NCBI GenBank assembly: GCA_039090855.1
Contig: CM077011.1
Location: 38,335,501 to 38,399,500, forward strand
DNA length: 64,000 nt
Source of the DNA: Macrothele yani
Taxonomy: Eukaryota; Arthropoda; Arachnida; Araneae; Macrothelidae
Direction: 5' to 3'
The position numbers were made by a program, and so were the translations under genes. The notes beneath the pieces are model-generated. The model was not told where the DNA came from and searched no databases. It worked only from the letters and a program-made list of their open reading frames with translations. Shown in pieces: positions 42,834-53,094 of the stretch (its first letter is position 1; each line of letters begins with the position of its first letter).

Positions 42834-44656
42834 TTTTTGTATTGGGAAGCTTAAAATGTGAGAATCAAGATACATGCATTTCAGTTTTTTTTATGCACAA
42901 CTTTGCCGCTAGAGAGCGCAAATGGAGATCTGTCGAATTTAGAATGCATTTTCTTTCGTATATTTGGTTCTAAACATACAATCGAAAAAAATCTTTTTCC
43001 TTTTGATGACATTTATAACAAAGAGTATTTTAGTTGGTCCCTTTTTCAAATAACGGATAAATTTTCCGCTAGGGGGTAAAGGTAAACGTGATTTTTCCAA
43101 TATCTCCGCTCCTAAAAGTCTGATTTGAAAAATTCTTCCTGCGTCGGATACAGCTCTTGAGGGGAAATGTTTTGCGTATAATTTCTCATTTTTGGTAAAG
43201 CATGGTTTGATCACCAGGAGGTGTAAGCTTTTATTTTTGCTTCTGATGTATTTGTAACAAATTCTGAGCTGGAAACTCTATTGAAAAAATTCTTCAATGA
43301 ACCGATACCCCTCACTACTCGAAAAACCTTTTGAGAATGGCTCCTGCTTAAAATAGTACATAGTTTTTCCACTAGGGGGTGTACACATATGTCTTATTTT
43401 TGTCCATATCTCTGTTTCTAAGAGTAAGATTTGAAAAATTCTTTCTTTGTTGAACAGTTTCTGTGCAAAATGTTTCTCATATAATTTCAAATATTCCTTA
43501 ATGCACAAATGTGCCACTAGAGGGCGTAAGTTCGAGTTTCCGTTTACAGCAATATCTGTGGGGCTAAAAACTTGATTGAAAAATATTCTTTTTCGATCAG
43601 ATACAAATAACTATGAAAACTCCTTTTGTGTATTTTCTTCACAAAATAATGCACAATTTTGCCACTAGGGGCACAAATATTTAATCTATTTTTCTCAATA
43701 TCTGTACTTCTAAATTTTGAATTTAAAATATTCTTTTAACATCAGATACCATTTACCTTATGGAACACTTTAGGCTTGTATTTGAGGAGGTTTGTGGTTC
43801 ACAATTCTGCCGCTAGGTGGTGTTCCGTTTGCAGCCTATCTCTGCCTCTAAAATCCCTATTGAGAAATTTCTATTTTTACTCTATGCCATTCACTATAAT
43901 AGAGATGGAGAGTGAATAAGATTTTTGCTACAATAAGAAGATCCTCTTCAAATAATGTACAACTTTCCCTGTAGGGATTGTAAAGGTCAAAATGTTTTTC
44001 TCTTGCTATCACTGCTTCCGAGAGGCGTATTGGAAAAGTTATTTTTCCTTAGCCTAGCTTTTGCCGTGAAAAATAATTTTTGCCTGTTTTCAACTTTTCC
44101 AGTATGCAAAATTCTTCTGCTTATAGAAGGTGTAGATTTATATCATGTTTCCTTCTATATCTCTTCTTTTAACTAATTCGATTTGAAAATATGGGAAACG
44201 TTTTTTGCACCATTTGTGGTAACACTTTTTAGCCACCGGTGGAAGTAAGTAGCAGATTTTTTTTTTTTTTTTTTTTCGGTTATTTTGACCTTTACTGAAA
44301 TTTGCCAATGAATGCTTTATATAAAAATTTGCAATAAAATCAGATTGCTTTCTAATATCAGAAACTTAAATTTAGTTGTTTTTTAGTATTTTCTAATCAC
44401 TTTGCTTATTCTATAATTAGTTTTCTAATCATGCCCAGTTAAATTGTCTTGATCACTAATAAATGCAGTTGTACACAGCCCTTGGATTTAAGGTTTTCCC
44501 ATTATTCTCTTTCATTTCACATTGGAAATTTTGGTGCATACTTTGTTTGCTGGTGAGTACAAATTAAAAACAGCTACAGCATCAATATTATGTTGAAAAT
44601 TCTTTCCCCAAATAAAATGTAGCACAAATACTTGCTCCCATGATTTTGTGTTTAAG

Positions 44657-44706
44657 AAATAACAATCCCTGTGGTCCTTTTCAAAGAACCACAGGGATTG
44701 TTATTT
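44657..44706. repeat. Perfect inverted repeat followed by a short direct-repeat cluster
   Basis: 19-bp arms (AAATAACAATCCCTGTGGT and complement) around 12 nt. Directly after it GGAACTTTTTCAAA(A)GTTACAATCCT is repeated two to three times to 44790, itself partly self-complementary (GGAACTTTTTCAAAAGTTCC). Confidence 0.85.
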
Positions 44707-45198
44707 GGAACTTTTTCAAAAGTTACAATCCTGGAATTTGGAACTTTTTCAAAGTTACAATCCTGGAACTTTTTCAAAAGTTCCAAATATTTGACCTTTC
44801 CTTACCCTTAAATATCCAATGTAAGCATTATTTCAAAATAATTAAATATAAATAGTATTTTATGTATTGATTGTGTGGTATATGAAAGCATTTCAAGAGT
44901 AATGCCACATACCTATGTATTTTTGAGTTTTATGTTGTTTTTTATTCTGTAATTTGCTTCAATAATTGAACTTAAAGCCAAAGTAGAAAAATAAAATTTT
45001 CTGAATCAGTGTAGTATACTGTGTATAAAAGTTTAGTAGATATTAAATATGGTCACATTTTCAGTGACAAGTTTTGGTGTTTCAGTATTTATCCATGATT
45101 CTAAGTTTTTCATTAGCTGCAGCAGACATCATTTTTAATTTTATTCTTTGTTCAAAAAACTTGAACCTTATTGCGTGGCTCTATAAGTCGTTAAAGTA

Positions 45199-45477
45199 TA
45201 TACAAAATTTTGCTGCTGTGCCATTTACTGTTTCACACATTAATTATTAGCATTGGCCACATGGGAGCACTATTCGTTATATTTTGAGAACTATATGCAA
45301 TTATTGAACAAATTCACAAATTGAACACAATTTTGTTGTTCTTACATTTTGGGAACTATATGCAATTCAATAATTGCATATAGTTTCTCAAAATATAACG
45401 AATAGTGCTCCCATGTGGCCAATGCTAATAATTAACGTGTAAAACAGTAAATGGCACAGCAGCAAAACTGTTGTATA
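45199..45477. repeat. Large palindrome, ~110-bp arms
   Basis: Left arm 45199-45308 and right arm 45366-45477 are reverse complements with few differences (e.g. CACACATTAATTATTAGCAT against ATGCTAATAATTAACGTGT), spacer about 57 bp. The spacer repeats part of the arm (GGGAACTATATGCAATT), so three related pieces are present. No coding content. Confidence 0.85.
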
Positions 45478-46813
45478 GATTTTAATGATCATTTTTAGCA
45501 TTCTGTGTTAAGTTTGCCCAAGCATGTAAGAAGTTATTTGTTGTAGGTTACAGTTGAACAGACCTATGGTTTCACTATATTTTAAATAAGAGTTTATCGT
45601 ATGTCCTGGGAAAAAAATCCAAATGTCCTGGGAAAGTCCTGGAGTTTTATGATTGAAAAAGTGTATGAACTATGTTAATATGTGAAACATATATATTCAC
45701 ACTACAAATATAGTATTACTAACACTATTTTTATAGCATGTTTTTCTGCCGATTCACGATATGAACCACGTGTACTTAGCCTTTATTTGATATTAAAAAT
45801 AATTATTACCATTTGACCCTTCTAAATATTTATTTTATTTAGTATTACAATGTTTGTAGTTTGAGTGTATATGTTTCACATATTAATTTACTTGCAAATG
45901 TTAATTATTTATTCAGTTTCTTCAGAAGCTTCTTTGTGCACAAAAGATAATTTGTGTGTTCATCTGATTTGTTCACATAATATAAATAACACTTCAGTAA
46001 CATAGTATTATTAAAAATTTTGTAGAAAATTGTTAAACTTCTTTTTTAACACCTCTGACATTTGTATGTGCTGTGTAAATTATGCTTCCAAAGCAGCCCA
46101 ATGTGATCAGGGATCTTTTAATTATACGAGGTCCGATCAAAAAGTTCCGAGAATAGGCCGATATACGACAAAATACTTACGTTACTTAAGTCTGGCTATG
46201 ATCTCCCTCAAAGTAGTCTCCTTGGGCAGTGATACACCGCTGCCAGTGTTTTTGCCACTGTTGGAACGCTCCCTGGAAGTCCTGTTCGCGAATATGTCTG
46301 GCACAGTCTGCGATTCGCGCTGAACCTCATCCACAGTTTTAAAACAATGACCCTTGAGCTTCAGCTTCATCTTCAGGAACAGAGAGAAGTCGCAGGGGCC
46401 AAATCCGGCGAGTAAGGCAGGTGAGGAAGGGTAGTCGTGCTGTTGCAGCTGCAAAACTGGCGTATTGCTAATGCTCTATGAGTTGCTGCATTGTCATGAT
46501 GGAGCGCAAAATCATCCCTGCGCCACATTTCAGGTCATGTGCGCCAAATGTCCTCCTCCCTAAGACGCAGCAGAACATCACAGTAAGAAAGGGCGGTGAC
46601 GGTCTGGCCCTGGGGTACGAATTTATGGTGCATAACCCCACGAATGTCCATGTTTTCCGAGGTTTTGCTTGTGAACGGTCGCCCTGACCTCTCGTCATCT
46701 TCCAGTGCCGTTCTGCCCCTAAAAACACCCTCACACGACTCATTGCTTCATTGCTATAAGCCTGCCACAACATTTCATGCGTCTCTGTTAACGATTTTGA
46801 CGCAGAATTTGAT

Positions 46814-48043
46814 ACGCTGCACGCACGTATTTCTCGATGTATCGAGATTTAAAAAACATGTTTTCCATACGTTATTTTTTCAGGTAGAATCATTTAATGG
46901 TGGTTTTAACTGCTGTAACTTTTTACATGTTATGTTTCCTTTGAGTGGAAACATAACGTGTAAAAAGATACAACAGTTAAAGCCACCATTAAATGGTTCT
47001 ACATAATAATCAATGACAGAGAAAAAACAAAATTATTAGACAGTGCAGGAGTATATAGCATTCCAATTAAGCCAACCAGCAACAACAATAGAGTGAAATA
47101 CATAAGAAGCACAAGAAACAAACTAAATACAAGATTGGCACAACATATGAAGAACTGGGAAAAAAAGGGACAAAAAAACAGCACTTGTACAATATTGCAT
47201 AAAAAATAACATCATACCAGAATTTGAAAACATCGAAATTATCTGCAAACAACCAACCGAAAAGACCATCCGTTTCACTGAAGCAATCGTAATTAAAAAA
47301 ACCAACTACAACATTAGTAGTGGAGTAGAAATGCCAATTCCATGGAAGATACTGATAGAAGAAGAGAACAAAAAATGGGAAGGCAAACAGAACAGAAACA
47401 TTCAAACACGCAGACATAAAAAAAAAAAAAAAAAAAAAAAATTTCCTGAGTCTTCAAATCACTGGAGTGGCAACGCAACACATCCGATGACGTCACAAAG
47501 ATTCCCAAACTGAGCATGTCGCATATTCAATGTAAACTGCAGAGAGAATGGACGACCAGAGGCCCCAGAAGATGGCAGACAGATCTGCCGAAATGCATCG
47601 GACAATACATCCAAGAAGTCTGACGAAGTTTTTGGCGATTGCAATTCCTCATGCGAATATTTTTACGAGTGATTAATTTTTCCGTTTTTCAAGTGTTGCA
47701 ACGTAATTTTCACATCTCCTTTGTATCCATGTGCTTCCTGTAGTTCAACTAAAAAGGTATATCCTACTCAAGAAACGTGTAGACTTTTTAAGTTAGTCAA
47801 AAAAGCCTACACCCAAGAACCTGGCGAGAACAACAGTGCAAGGATTTTGAACATGGACCACCTATAACCGAGAGGTATGTGAAAGATTTTTCCTTGAATC
47901 ACATTCGATTACTGCGATATATATTCGCAGCGAGTATTAATAACTTCCAACCGAGAAATTACTTTCCACTCAAAGGAAACATAACATGTAAACAGTTACA
48001 GCAGTTAAAACCACCATTAAATGGTTCTACCTGAAAAAATAAA
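46814..48043 (+). mobile_element. Second Penelope-like element remnant, with 12-bp TSD
   Basis: 1230 bp inserted in the mariner, flanked by GCAGAATTTGAT at 46802-46813 and 48044-48055. The left arm from 46872 (TATTTTTTCAGGTAGAATCA) is the reverse complement of the right end (to 48043). The left arm is also followed at once by its own inverted copy (46945-47004), so the terminal repeat appears three times. A GIY-YIG frame fills the next 400 bp and ends near a 24-nt A-run (47418-47441). Confidence 0.7.
47008..47430 (+). pseudogene. GIY-YIG endonuclease fragment of Penelope-like element 2
   Basis: First part KLLDSAGVYSIPIKPTSNNN, then KYIRSTRNKLNTRLAQHMKN: the GIY-YIG pattern with Arg in place of the second Gly (YIR). 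A frameshift in an A-rich tract near 47190 is followed by CIKNNIIPEFENIEII, KTIRFTEAIVIKKT (a plausible conserved Glu) and GVEMPIPWKILIEEENKKWE. No RT domain. Different subfamily from the 42-kb copy. Confidence 0.65.
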
Positions 48044-48280
48044 GCAGAATTTGATGTTCGCTCACTGCTCTAGTTTGCAGTCCATATCGAAATCGCAGAT
48101 GTGTTCTGCACGTGGTCACCAAATACCATGTAGCACAGCTCCCGACGTTCACAGAATGACGCCACTCGGCACAATGACTCGTGAAGGTCACCGCACTCCA
48201 CCGCTGCTCACGCATCCACGTGCTTCCATCTGTTGACGCGCTACGTACCTAGTCTCGGAACTTTTTGATTGCACTACGTA

Positions 48281-48384
48281 TTGTATTATGAATTTATTCA
48301 TTTGTTTCAGATACCATGTGTTTGCTTGTTGAACAGGAAATGACCACACATATATATAATTTTACATGTTCTTATCTTTTGTAG
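48281..48384. other. Intron end before TM9 exon
   Basis: Ends in a T-rich tract and TTTTGTAG acceptor. Confidence 0.6.
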
Positions 48385-48513
48385 TTTGCTCTTTTGGAGA
48401 CTGTCACAACTGCGATCTTGGATAGGTATCCACTGCTACGAGAAAAGAAGACATGGGTTGTACTTGGTGTCAGTGTTTTTGGTTATTTTGGAGGCTTAAT
48501 ATTTACAACACAG
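48385..48513 (+). CDS. GlyT-like SLC6 transporter exon: end of TM8, TM9
   Basis: 43 codons, phase 0 at both ends (TTTTGTAG| and |GTGAGT). FALLETVTTAILDRYPLLRE completes TM8 right after the LDSQ of the previous exon (the family reads LG.(D/G).QF..LET). KKTWVVLGVSVFGYFGGLIF then TTQ is TM9. The intron therefore splits the Na+-site motif LDSQ|F. Clean splice sites and frame support a working exon. Confidence 0.94.
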
Positions 48514-49508
48514 GTGAGTTTACTATGCTGTTGCATTTCAGTTCTTCTACATGTTCAATAAATAATTTGCAAATGTTTTTCAATACATACTTCCTTTCTG
48601 ATTTTCTTACCCCCCCCCCCTTCACATTTCTGTTTTGAGACTACTGTTGAAAAAAATACTATTCAATATCTAAAACATAATTTTAAGTTCGATTCGCTCT
48701 TCTTCCATCTATTATTTGATAAAATTTTCTGCTTGTGTAAATTTGTTCAAGTAAAAGGATATAAATTTAGGTGCTTTTTGTATAATTTAGTGTAAGAAAC
48801 ATTTTTTGCATAAATATTTAATTCTTAAAAGTAGGTGTTTTTGTAGACATGTCTGTTACATTATTTTTGTAAGTTATGTGAACAAACTCTCTCAGCAGTT
48901 TACAGTGTACAATGTTTCCTCAGATTAAAAATAGGTTACTTTTTTCTTTAATAAAGAGAATTTTGAGTTAAATTTCAAAGAAGTGTTAGCTCAAAAACTT
49001 TCACTTTATTGTTTTGGAGAGGTGCTGACTCAAAAAAAAAAAAAAAAAATCAGATATTTCCCAGAGTGTAAAGTAAATGACACATATAAAAAAAAAATTT
49101 GAAAAAATCTCCTTTTTATTATCCATATTTGATTCTTCCTTTATCAATAGGCGAATGCATGCTGCTGATTAAAATGTTTCTTATATGTTGCTTTTCTAAA
49201 AACTTTTCTCTCGCATTCAAGGTATTAAATACATTATGCTGTAGAATAAACACATTTTGTATCCATATAGATCAAAGTGATTCTATGATTGATCATTTTC
49301 ACTGGTAAAACTGCAGATTTTTCTGACTATGAGTGAATGACTTTCATTTGTTTGCAAGTTCACCCAGTTATGTAGTTTAGAGGCTTAAACATTTGGCTAA
49401 TTGTCAGAGTTGACCCTGATGACAAATCATTGGTAGCATGTTTGCCCTATTGTGGTGCTTCTGTCCTTTTCTTGGAGCCTTAAATTTGGAATGAGTAATT
49501 TGTTAAAG
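48514..49508. other. Intron, nothing recognised
   Basis: AT-rich with A-runs at 49033-49049 and 49088-49098. Confidence 0.5.
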
Positions 49509-49516
49509 TCCTAGAT

Positions 49517-51180
49517 CAGTGGTTCTCAGACTGTGGTCCTTGGCTAGGTCCTAGGTGATCAGCGAAATTTTTAATGGAAAATCTATGTTTGTAACACGCA
49601 AGTAATGCAATTTTAAGATAAGTGGCATAAGCAGTTCTCTATTGCACTAACATGGGAGTGTTCATACTCCACCTTACCAGGTGGCTCAGGTAATCAAGGT
49701 CAAATGCGCTGTCAATGTCACTATCTTACCATAATGTTGTAATCCCAGTAACTGCAGAATGAAGTTAAGGTGACGCAAAGTAGGATCCTGCACGGAAATC
49801 AGTCTCAGCTCAGTGATGCCAAACCCGTCTCCAAAGAGCAGGAACTGCGGAGCTGGAGCTTTAGGTCGGTGACAGCAACAGGTGGCGCCAACGGTGATTC
49901 TGTCGCTGATATTTTAGCAAACAAGTCGCAGGCAGTGATGATGACATACTTTTTTCAGTGATAAAATATCAGTAATGTGATTTTTGACCCATGTATAGTC
50001 CTGAATAGCCCTTTGCATTTGGCAGTTAGATATTCTTATGTGTTTTGTGTGCATGGGGTTTATCTAAATATTGTATACCATTGACATTATTATTGTGTTA
50101 TTTGAAATTTATATTCAGAATGGATCGGTGGCTTAAGTGATTCATTGAAATGGAATGTAAGTGAAATCAATACGAATTCATATGGGCCTACTAAAATCAT
50201 TGACGATCGTTTTCAAACCAGTTGCTCTGTTATCGCAAAAAAAAAAAAAAAGTGGAAACAGGAAATATGATGATTACCTGAAATGTTATTTTATTGGACC
50301 GGTGACCAACTTGCACCTACTCCTCTTCATGTTGCGTGCTGTGCTGCGACACTTTGTCTAACAACGTAATGAAACTTTCACAAGTTTTACAGCATTTTCA
50401 AACAAAACATGCAGATTTATCTCATAAACCTGTTGAATATTTTCAAAACAAATATAAAGTGATGCTGTCATCATGGAAATCAATGACTTCTGTTGCTACC
50501 GGTGAGGAAAATAGCAAAACTACAGAGGCATCATTCCAAGTTTCTTTACTTGTGGCAAAAACTGGTCAAGGGCATACCATCGCTGAAACACTTGTAAAAT
50601 CAGTAGCTAAACTGATGGCGAATATTATGCTTGGGGAAAAAGCAGGGCGAGCAATAGACAATATTCCTTTGTCGAATGATACAATTGAGTGTCGCATAGC
50701 ATCTTTGGCGTCTAATGTGGAGAAGCAATTAATCGCACATGTGCATGGTAGTATTATAGTTATTTTGCTTTACAATTGGACCAAAGCATGGGCATAGAAA
50801 ACTTGTCAACTTTTACCATATCTAAGATACATTTACGAAAATAAAGTTCATGATGACTTTGTGTTTTGTTTATCGTTAAAAATTCACAGTTCAGGGGATA
50901 TTTTTTGGTACAGTTAGTGATTATTTCATAACACACAATTTGGATTGGAAAAAATGTCTCTGAGACAGTACTGATGGCGCGTTACCTTTGTGTTGGAAAA
51001 GAAGGGGTTTTACAGCAAAGGTAAAAGAGTTAGTGCCTGAATGTAGTTCAACTCACTGCTTTATCCACAGAGAACAGTTAGTGGTAAAAGGAATGCCTTC
51101 TGAACTGGATCTTGTTTTGAAACAAGTAGTTACAGTGGTTAATTTAATTAAATCACTGTCACTCTCCTTTTTAAGTGTTG
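49517..51180 (+). mobile_element. hAT element of SCAND3/ZBED type, 3'-truncated
   Basis: Begins CAGTGGTTCTCAGACTGTGG, the common hAT terminus, after TCCTAGAT (candidate 8-bp target). It codes for a transposase of the SCAND3/FAM200/ZBED5 group on the + strand. It stops abruptly at about 51180, where LINE-A sequence begins, and no right terminus was found. Confidence 0.75.
50105..51175 (+). pseudogene. SCAND3/ZBED5-like hAT transposase fragment
   Basis: Start region MDRWL at 50119, then after an A-run RKYDDYLKCYF, PTPLHVACCDTLSNNVMK (BED-like Cys pair) and HFQTKHADLSHKPVEYFQNK (His ligands). Long frame 50336-50797 with EASFQVSLLVAKTGQGHTIA, ETLVKSVAKLMANIMLGEKA, IPLSNDTIECRIASLASNVE and KQLIAHV. 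Another frame from 50988 reads FTAKVKELVPECSSTHCFIH, then REQLVVKGMPSELDLVLKQV. The SLVAKTGKPHTIGETL-type and STHCFIHRE motifs are diagnostic for the family. The segment with the first catalytic Asp (LDESTD) is missing. Confidence 0.8.
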
Positions 51181-51290
51181 TAAGACACGCACTGATAATG
51201 TGAGGAATGAAAATATGTTGCACGTGTGTAATGTAAGGCAAAATGTTCTTAGTAAGATTGTACATGGTGGTTGTAAAAGCCTCAAATTAA
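51181..51290 (+). mobile_element. LINE-A fragment (C-terminal region)
   Basis: ATGTGAGGAATGAAAATATG ... GTGTAATGTAAGGCAAAATG matches LINE-A at 55852-55925 (encoding HVRNEDVLQMCNVRENV). About 95 bp, then AAATT and an A-run. It truncates the hAT frame. Confidence 0.75.
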
Positions 51291-51411
51291 AAAAAAAAAA
51301 AAGTTCCTAATAATTTGCTATTTCAGTTCATTTGTAGTGAAACTATTACTTTAAAATCAAAGTGAACAAACCTGACAACTGGGCATATCAGTGAGAACTC
51401 ATTATAGCAAA

Positions 51412-51640
51412 GCCGCCCCGGTGGCGCAGTGGTCTAAGCGATTGCCTCTGATCATTCGTCCGAAAGGGGTCCGGGTTCGAATCCCGGTGGGGCATGGATG
51501 TTGTGTTTGTCTTACGGCACTGGCTCTGTCCCTTCCCTGGAACCAGTGACCCTAAATTAGGGACGGGCGACTGCTTATAGCCCATTGAGTTGCTCACGGT
51601 GGTCGTTAAACCTTCAATCAAAATAAAAAAAAAAAAAATA
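51412..51640 (+). mobile_element. tRNA-derived SINE, copy 4 (best preserved)
   Basis: 229 bp. Box A TGGCGCAGTGG at 51422-51432, box B GGTTCGAATCCC at 51474-51485; acceptor-like GCCCC/GGGGC can pair. Body GGCATGGATGTTGTGTTTGT, CCTGGAACCAGTGACCCTAA, GACTGCTTATAGCCCATTGA, GTTGCTCACGGTGGTCGTTA, tail CAATCAAAATAAAAAAA. TSD TATAGCAAA at 51403-51411 and 51641-51649. Use this copy as the family reference. Confidence 0.93.
51422..51485 (+). promoter_or_regulatory. Internal Pol III promoter (boxes A and B) of SINE copy 4
   Basis: TGGCGCAGTGG and GGTTCGAATCCC fit TRGYNNARNNG and GGTTCRANNCC and are 41 nt apart, as in tRNA genes. Both are uninterrupted, so transcription is possible in principle. Confidence 0.75.
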
Positions 51641-51649
51641 TATAGCAAA

Positions 51650-52059
51650 CTGTGTAAAATTATTAGTGTAAAAACTTGTATTATGTACTGTGCCACAACA
51701 TAACTTTAAAAGTTGATATATTTTTGAAAATCAGCTCTGTAGTCTTGTGGTCAGAATGTAAGTACAGCATTCCACCCATGGGGTAGGATAAGTTTAGTCT
51801 TGCTCTAAACTGTTATAACTCTATCACAGTAAACCCTTGTTCTTTCGCACCCTGTACACAACTGAGAGAGCTCTGATTTTTCAGATATAATTTGCATGCT
51901 CATGGAGGTGTTAGTTTAGAAAATGTGGGCATTTTTTGCCAGAATCTTTTGAAACACAATCTGTACCTGATTGCATATATATCTTGTAAATATGTGCTTT
52001 ATTTTTTATTTTTTTTTTTTGTGTGATGAATGCATCCTAAATAAACCTTGATTTTATAG
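51650..52059. other. Intron, nothing recognised
   Basis: AT-rich, ending in the acceptor TTTTATAG before the TM10 exon. Confidence 0.5.
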
Positions 52060-52159
52060 GGCGGAGTGTACTGGCTGGAGGTGTTTGATAAATATGCTGC
52101 AAACTATTCTGTTCTAATTATTGCCATTCTTGAATGTGTCCTGATATCATGGAATTATG
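52060..52159 (+). CDS. GlyT-like SLC6 transporter exon: TM10
   Basis: 33 codons plus one base (phase 1 exit) between GATTTTATAG| and |GTAAAT. GGVYWLEVFDKYAANYSVLI then IAILECVLISWNY, followed by a split Gly codon. In glycine transporters TM9-TM10 reads TQ(A/G)G(I/V)YW...(D).YAA...L(V/I)I, and a Tyr-Gly pair leads into the RF..DI loop before TM11. The next exon should supply two bases, then that loop; it was not found before 64000. Confidence 0.92.
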
Positions 52160-52354
52160 GTAAATATAACTTTGCTTTAAACAAGTTGTACCTGTACTAA
52201 CTGTATATTTTCATACCATTTTGCTTGGAGCTTATATGGAATGATCAGTGTAAAATCTTTCTCAAGTAACTAATTCACCCCCCCCCCAAACCCTTAAATA
52301 TTGGGCACATAGTTCTACAGTGTGGTGTTGTATACATCCAAATTCATGGTGAAG
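52160..52354. other. Intron or downstream sequence, nothing recognised
   Basis: AT-rich with a C run at 52279-52287. Confidence 0.5.
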
Positions 52355-53094
52355 TTGTGCTGGGCTTCAAAGCTGTAAGGATGTTGGTTGTTTTTTGTGA
52401 ATTTGTTTCATGGAATGGTAACACATAAGCATCAGATATCTTTGTGTCTATCATTCTCCTAGAGTGATGAGTGAACTTGCTGAAGTCTGCTACTAAGGTG
52501 ATGGATGCTGCAAAGTATAGAAGTGGAAATGACACTAACCTTACTTCTGTAAATGAGATATTCATCAACCAGCTGCAGCAAGCTGCTTTTTTTGGAAGTC
52601 TCCTTGATGCCTGATGTAGTGAAGCTGTACCGATGGATGACTAAGTAATTTATATTGCTTTAGTAGCACATGGAGACATTGCTGGGGCAGTAGTAAGAGA
52701 GAGTATACCTGTTCCAAAATCTCATTTTTGTGGTCTGGGACATGTTAAGCTAAGTTTGAAGAAGAAACTGAGAGACTTCTTGTTGAGTCGGAAGTTTTCA
52801 AGCAAGGATTGCATGCACCACAGTTGTGAAGGCTTACTTTCTCTAATGTGGTGCACTCAATCCTTGCATTATATGCAAAGATTCATTGAGGAGAACATTC
52901 TGATGGCTATGCAGAACAGAGCTTACCAGAAGTTGAAGATCCAGCTACTCTGTCTGACATGTATGAAATATAGTGTACACCAGAGTGTAGAAGCCAATTG
53001 TAGTTTCTTACATCCATTAAGATGAGTGCACCCCTGGGAGTGTGGCACAAACTACTACATTTATTACAAAAAAAAAAAAAAAAAAAAAAAAAAA
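52355..53094 (+). pseudogene. Possible processed retrocopy of an unidentified mRNA
   Basis: One frame is nearly open from 52478 to 53026, with stops only at about 52612 and 52642: NLLKSATKVMDAAKYRSGND, SVNEIFINQLQQAAFFGSLL, then VAHGDIAGAVVRESIPVPKS, KLSLKKKLRDFLLSRKFSSK and so on, ending HPLR. A 26-28 nt poly(A) follows at 53068-53094. A long frame with a poly(A) and no introns suggests a retrocopy. I do not recognise the protein, and no TSD was found. Confidence 0.35.

Larger units (their letters stand above)
41881..44245. repeat. Diverged ~150-bp tandem array with CTCF-like core in each unit
   Basis: About ten to eleven units. Each holds a core like CCACTAGAGGGC: 42906 CCGCTAGAGAGC, 43066 CCGCTAGGGGGT, 43211 TCACCAGGAGGT, 43369 CCACTAGGGGGT, 43514 CCACTAGAGGGC, 43662 CCACTAGGGGCA, 43810 CCGCTAGGTGGT, about 43967 CCCTGTAGGGAT, and weaker ones near 44117 and 44233. 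Core spacing is 145-160 bp. A second conserved block follows in most units (ATATCTCTGCTTCTAAAAG, then GATTTGAAAAATTCTTT). A first unit at 41881-42076 precedes a Penelope-like insertion at 42078-42833. The 12-bp core fits the published CTCF consensus CCASYAGRKGGC exactly at 43514 and within one or two bases at several others. Confidence 0.75.
44246..46125. other. Intron with foldback sequences
   Basis: Holds a poly(T) run (44260-44277), the hairpins at 44657-44706 and 45199-45477 and the GTCCTGGGAAA repeat at 45605-45645. No gene recognised. Confidence 0.5.
46150..48105 (-). pseudogene. mariner transposase, deleted and interrupted
   Basis: N-terminus at 48105: MDCKLEQ*ANIKFC, the usual EQRxNIKFCxKLG start with a stop. 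It continues across the insertion as SLTETHEMLWQAYSNEAMSRVRVF (46790-46715), then WKMTRGQGDRSQAKPRKTW with a large deletion of the linker, then FVPQGQTVT and ALHHDNAATHRALA-like pieces in shifting frames, and FLKMKLKLKGHCFKTVDEVQ from 46375 downward. First catalytic Asp region is missing. Confidence 0.7.
46127..48278 (-). mobile_element. mariner element, internally deleted, with nested Penelope-like element
   Basis: Left end CGAGGTCCGATCAAAAAGTT and right end, reverse complement, CGTAGTGCAATCAAAAAGTT, flanked by TA (46125-46126 and 48279-48280). Without the insert at 46814-48043 it is about 0.92 kb, shorter than the 1.28 kb normal length, so it lost internal sequence too. Confidence 0.8.

Noticed and set aside
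41701..45645. One long DNA transposon bounded by the GTCCTGGAA repeats at 41.7 and 45.6 kb
   Set aside because: The two repeat clusters are in the same orientation rather than inverted, and no common target duplication was seen.
49430..49500. Another SINE tail (CTTCTGTCCTTTTCTTGGAGCC...)
   Set aside because: Only about 40 bp resemble the SINE body and the order is not continued on either side.
51412..51494. Functional tRNA gene
   Set aside because: Boxes A and B are good, but the same block plus a constant non-tRNA body and A-tail recurs at four other sites, so it is a SINE.
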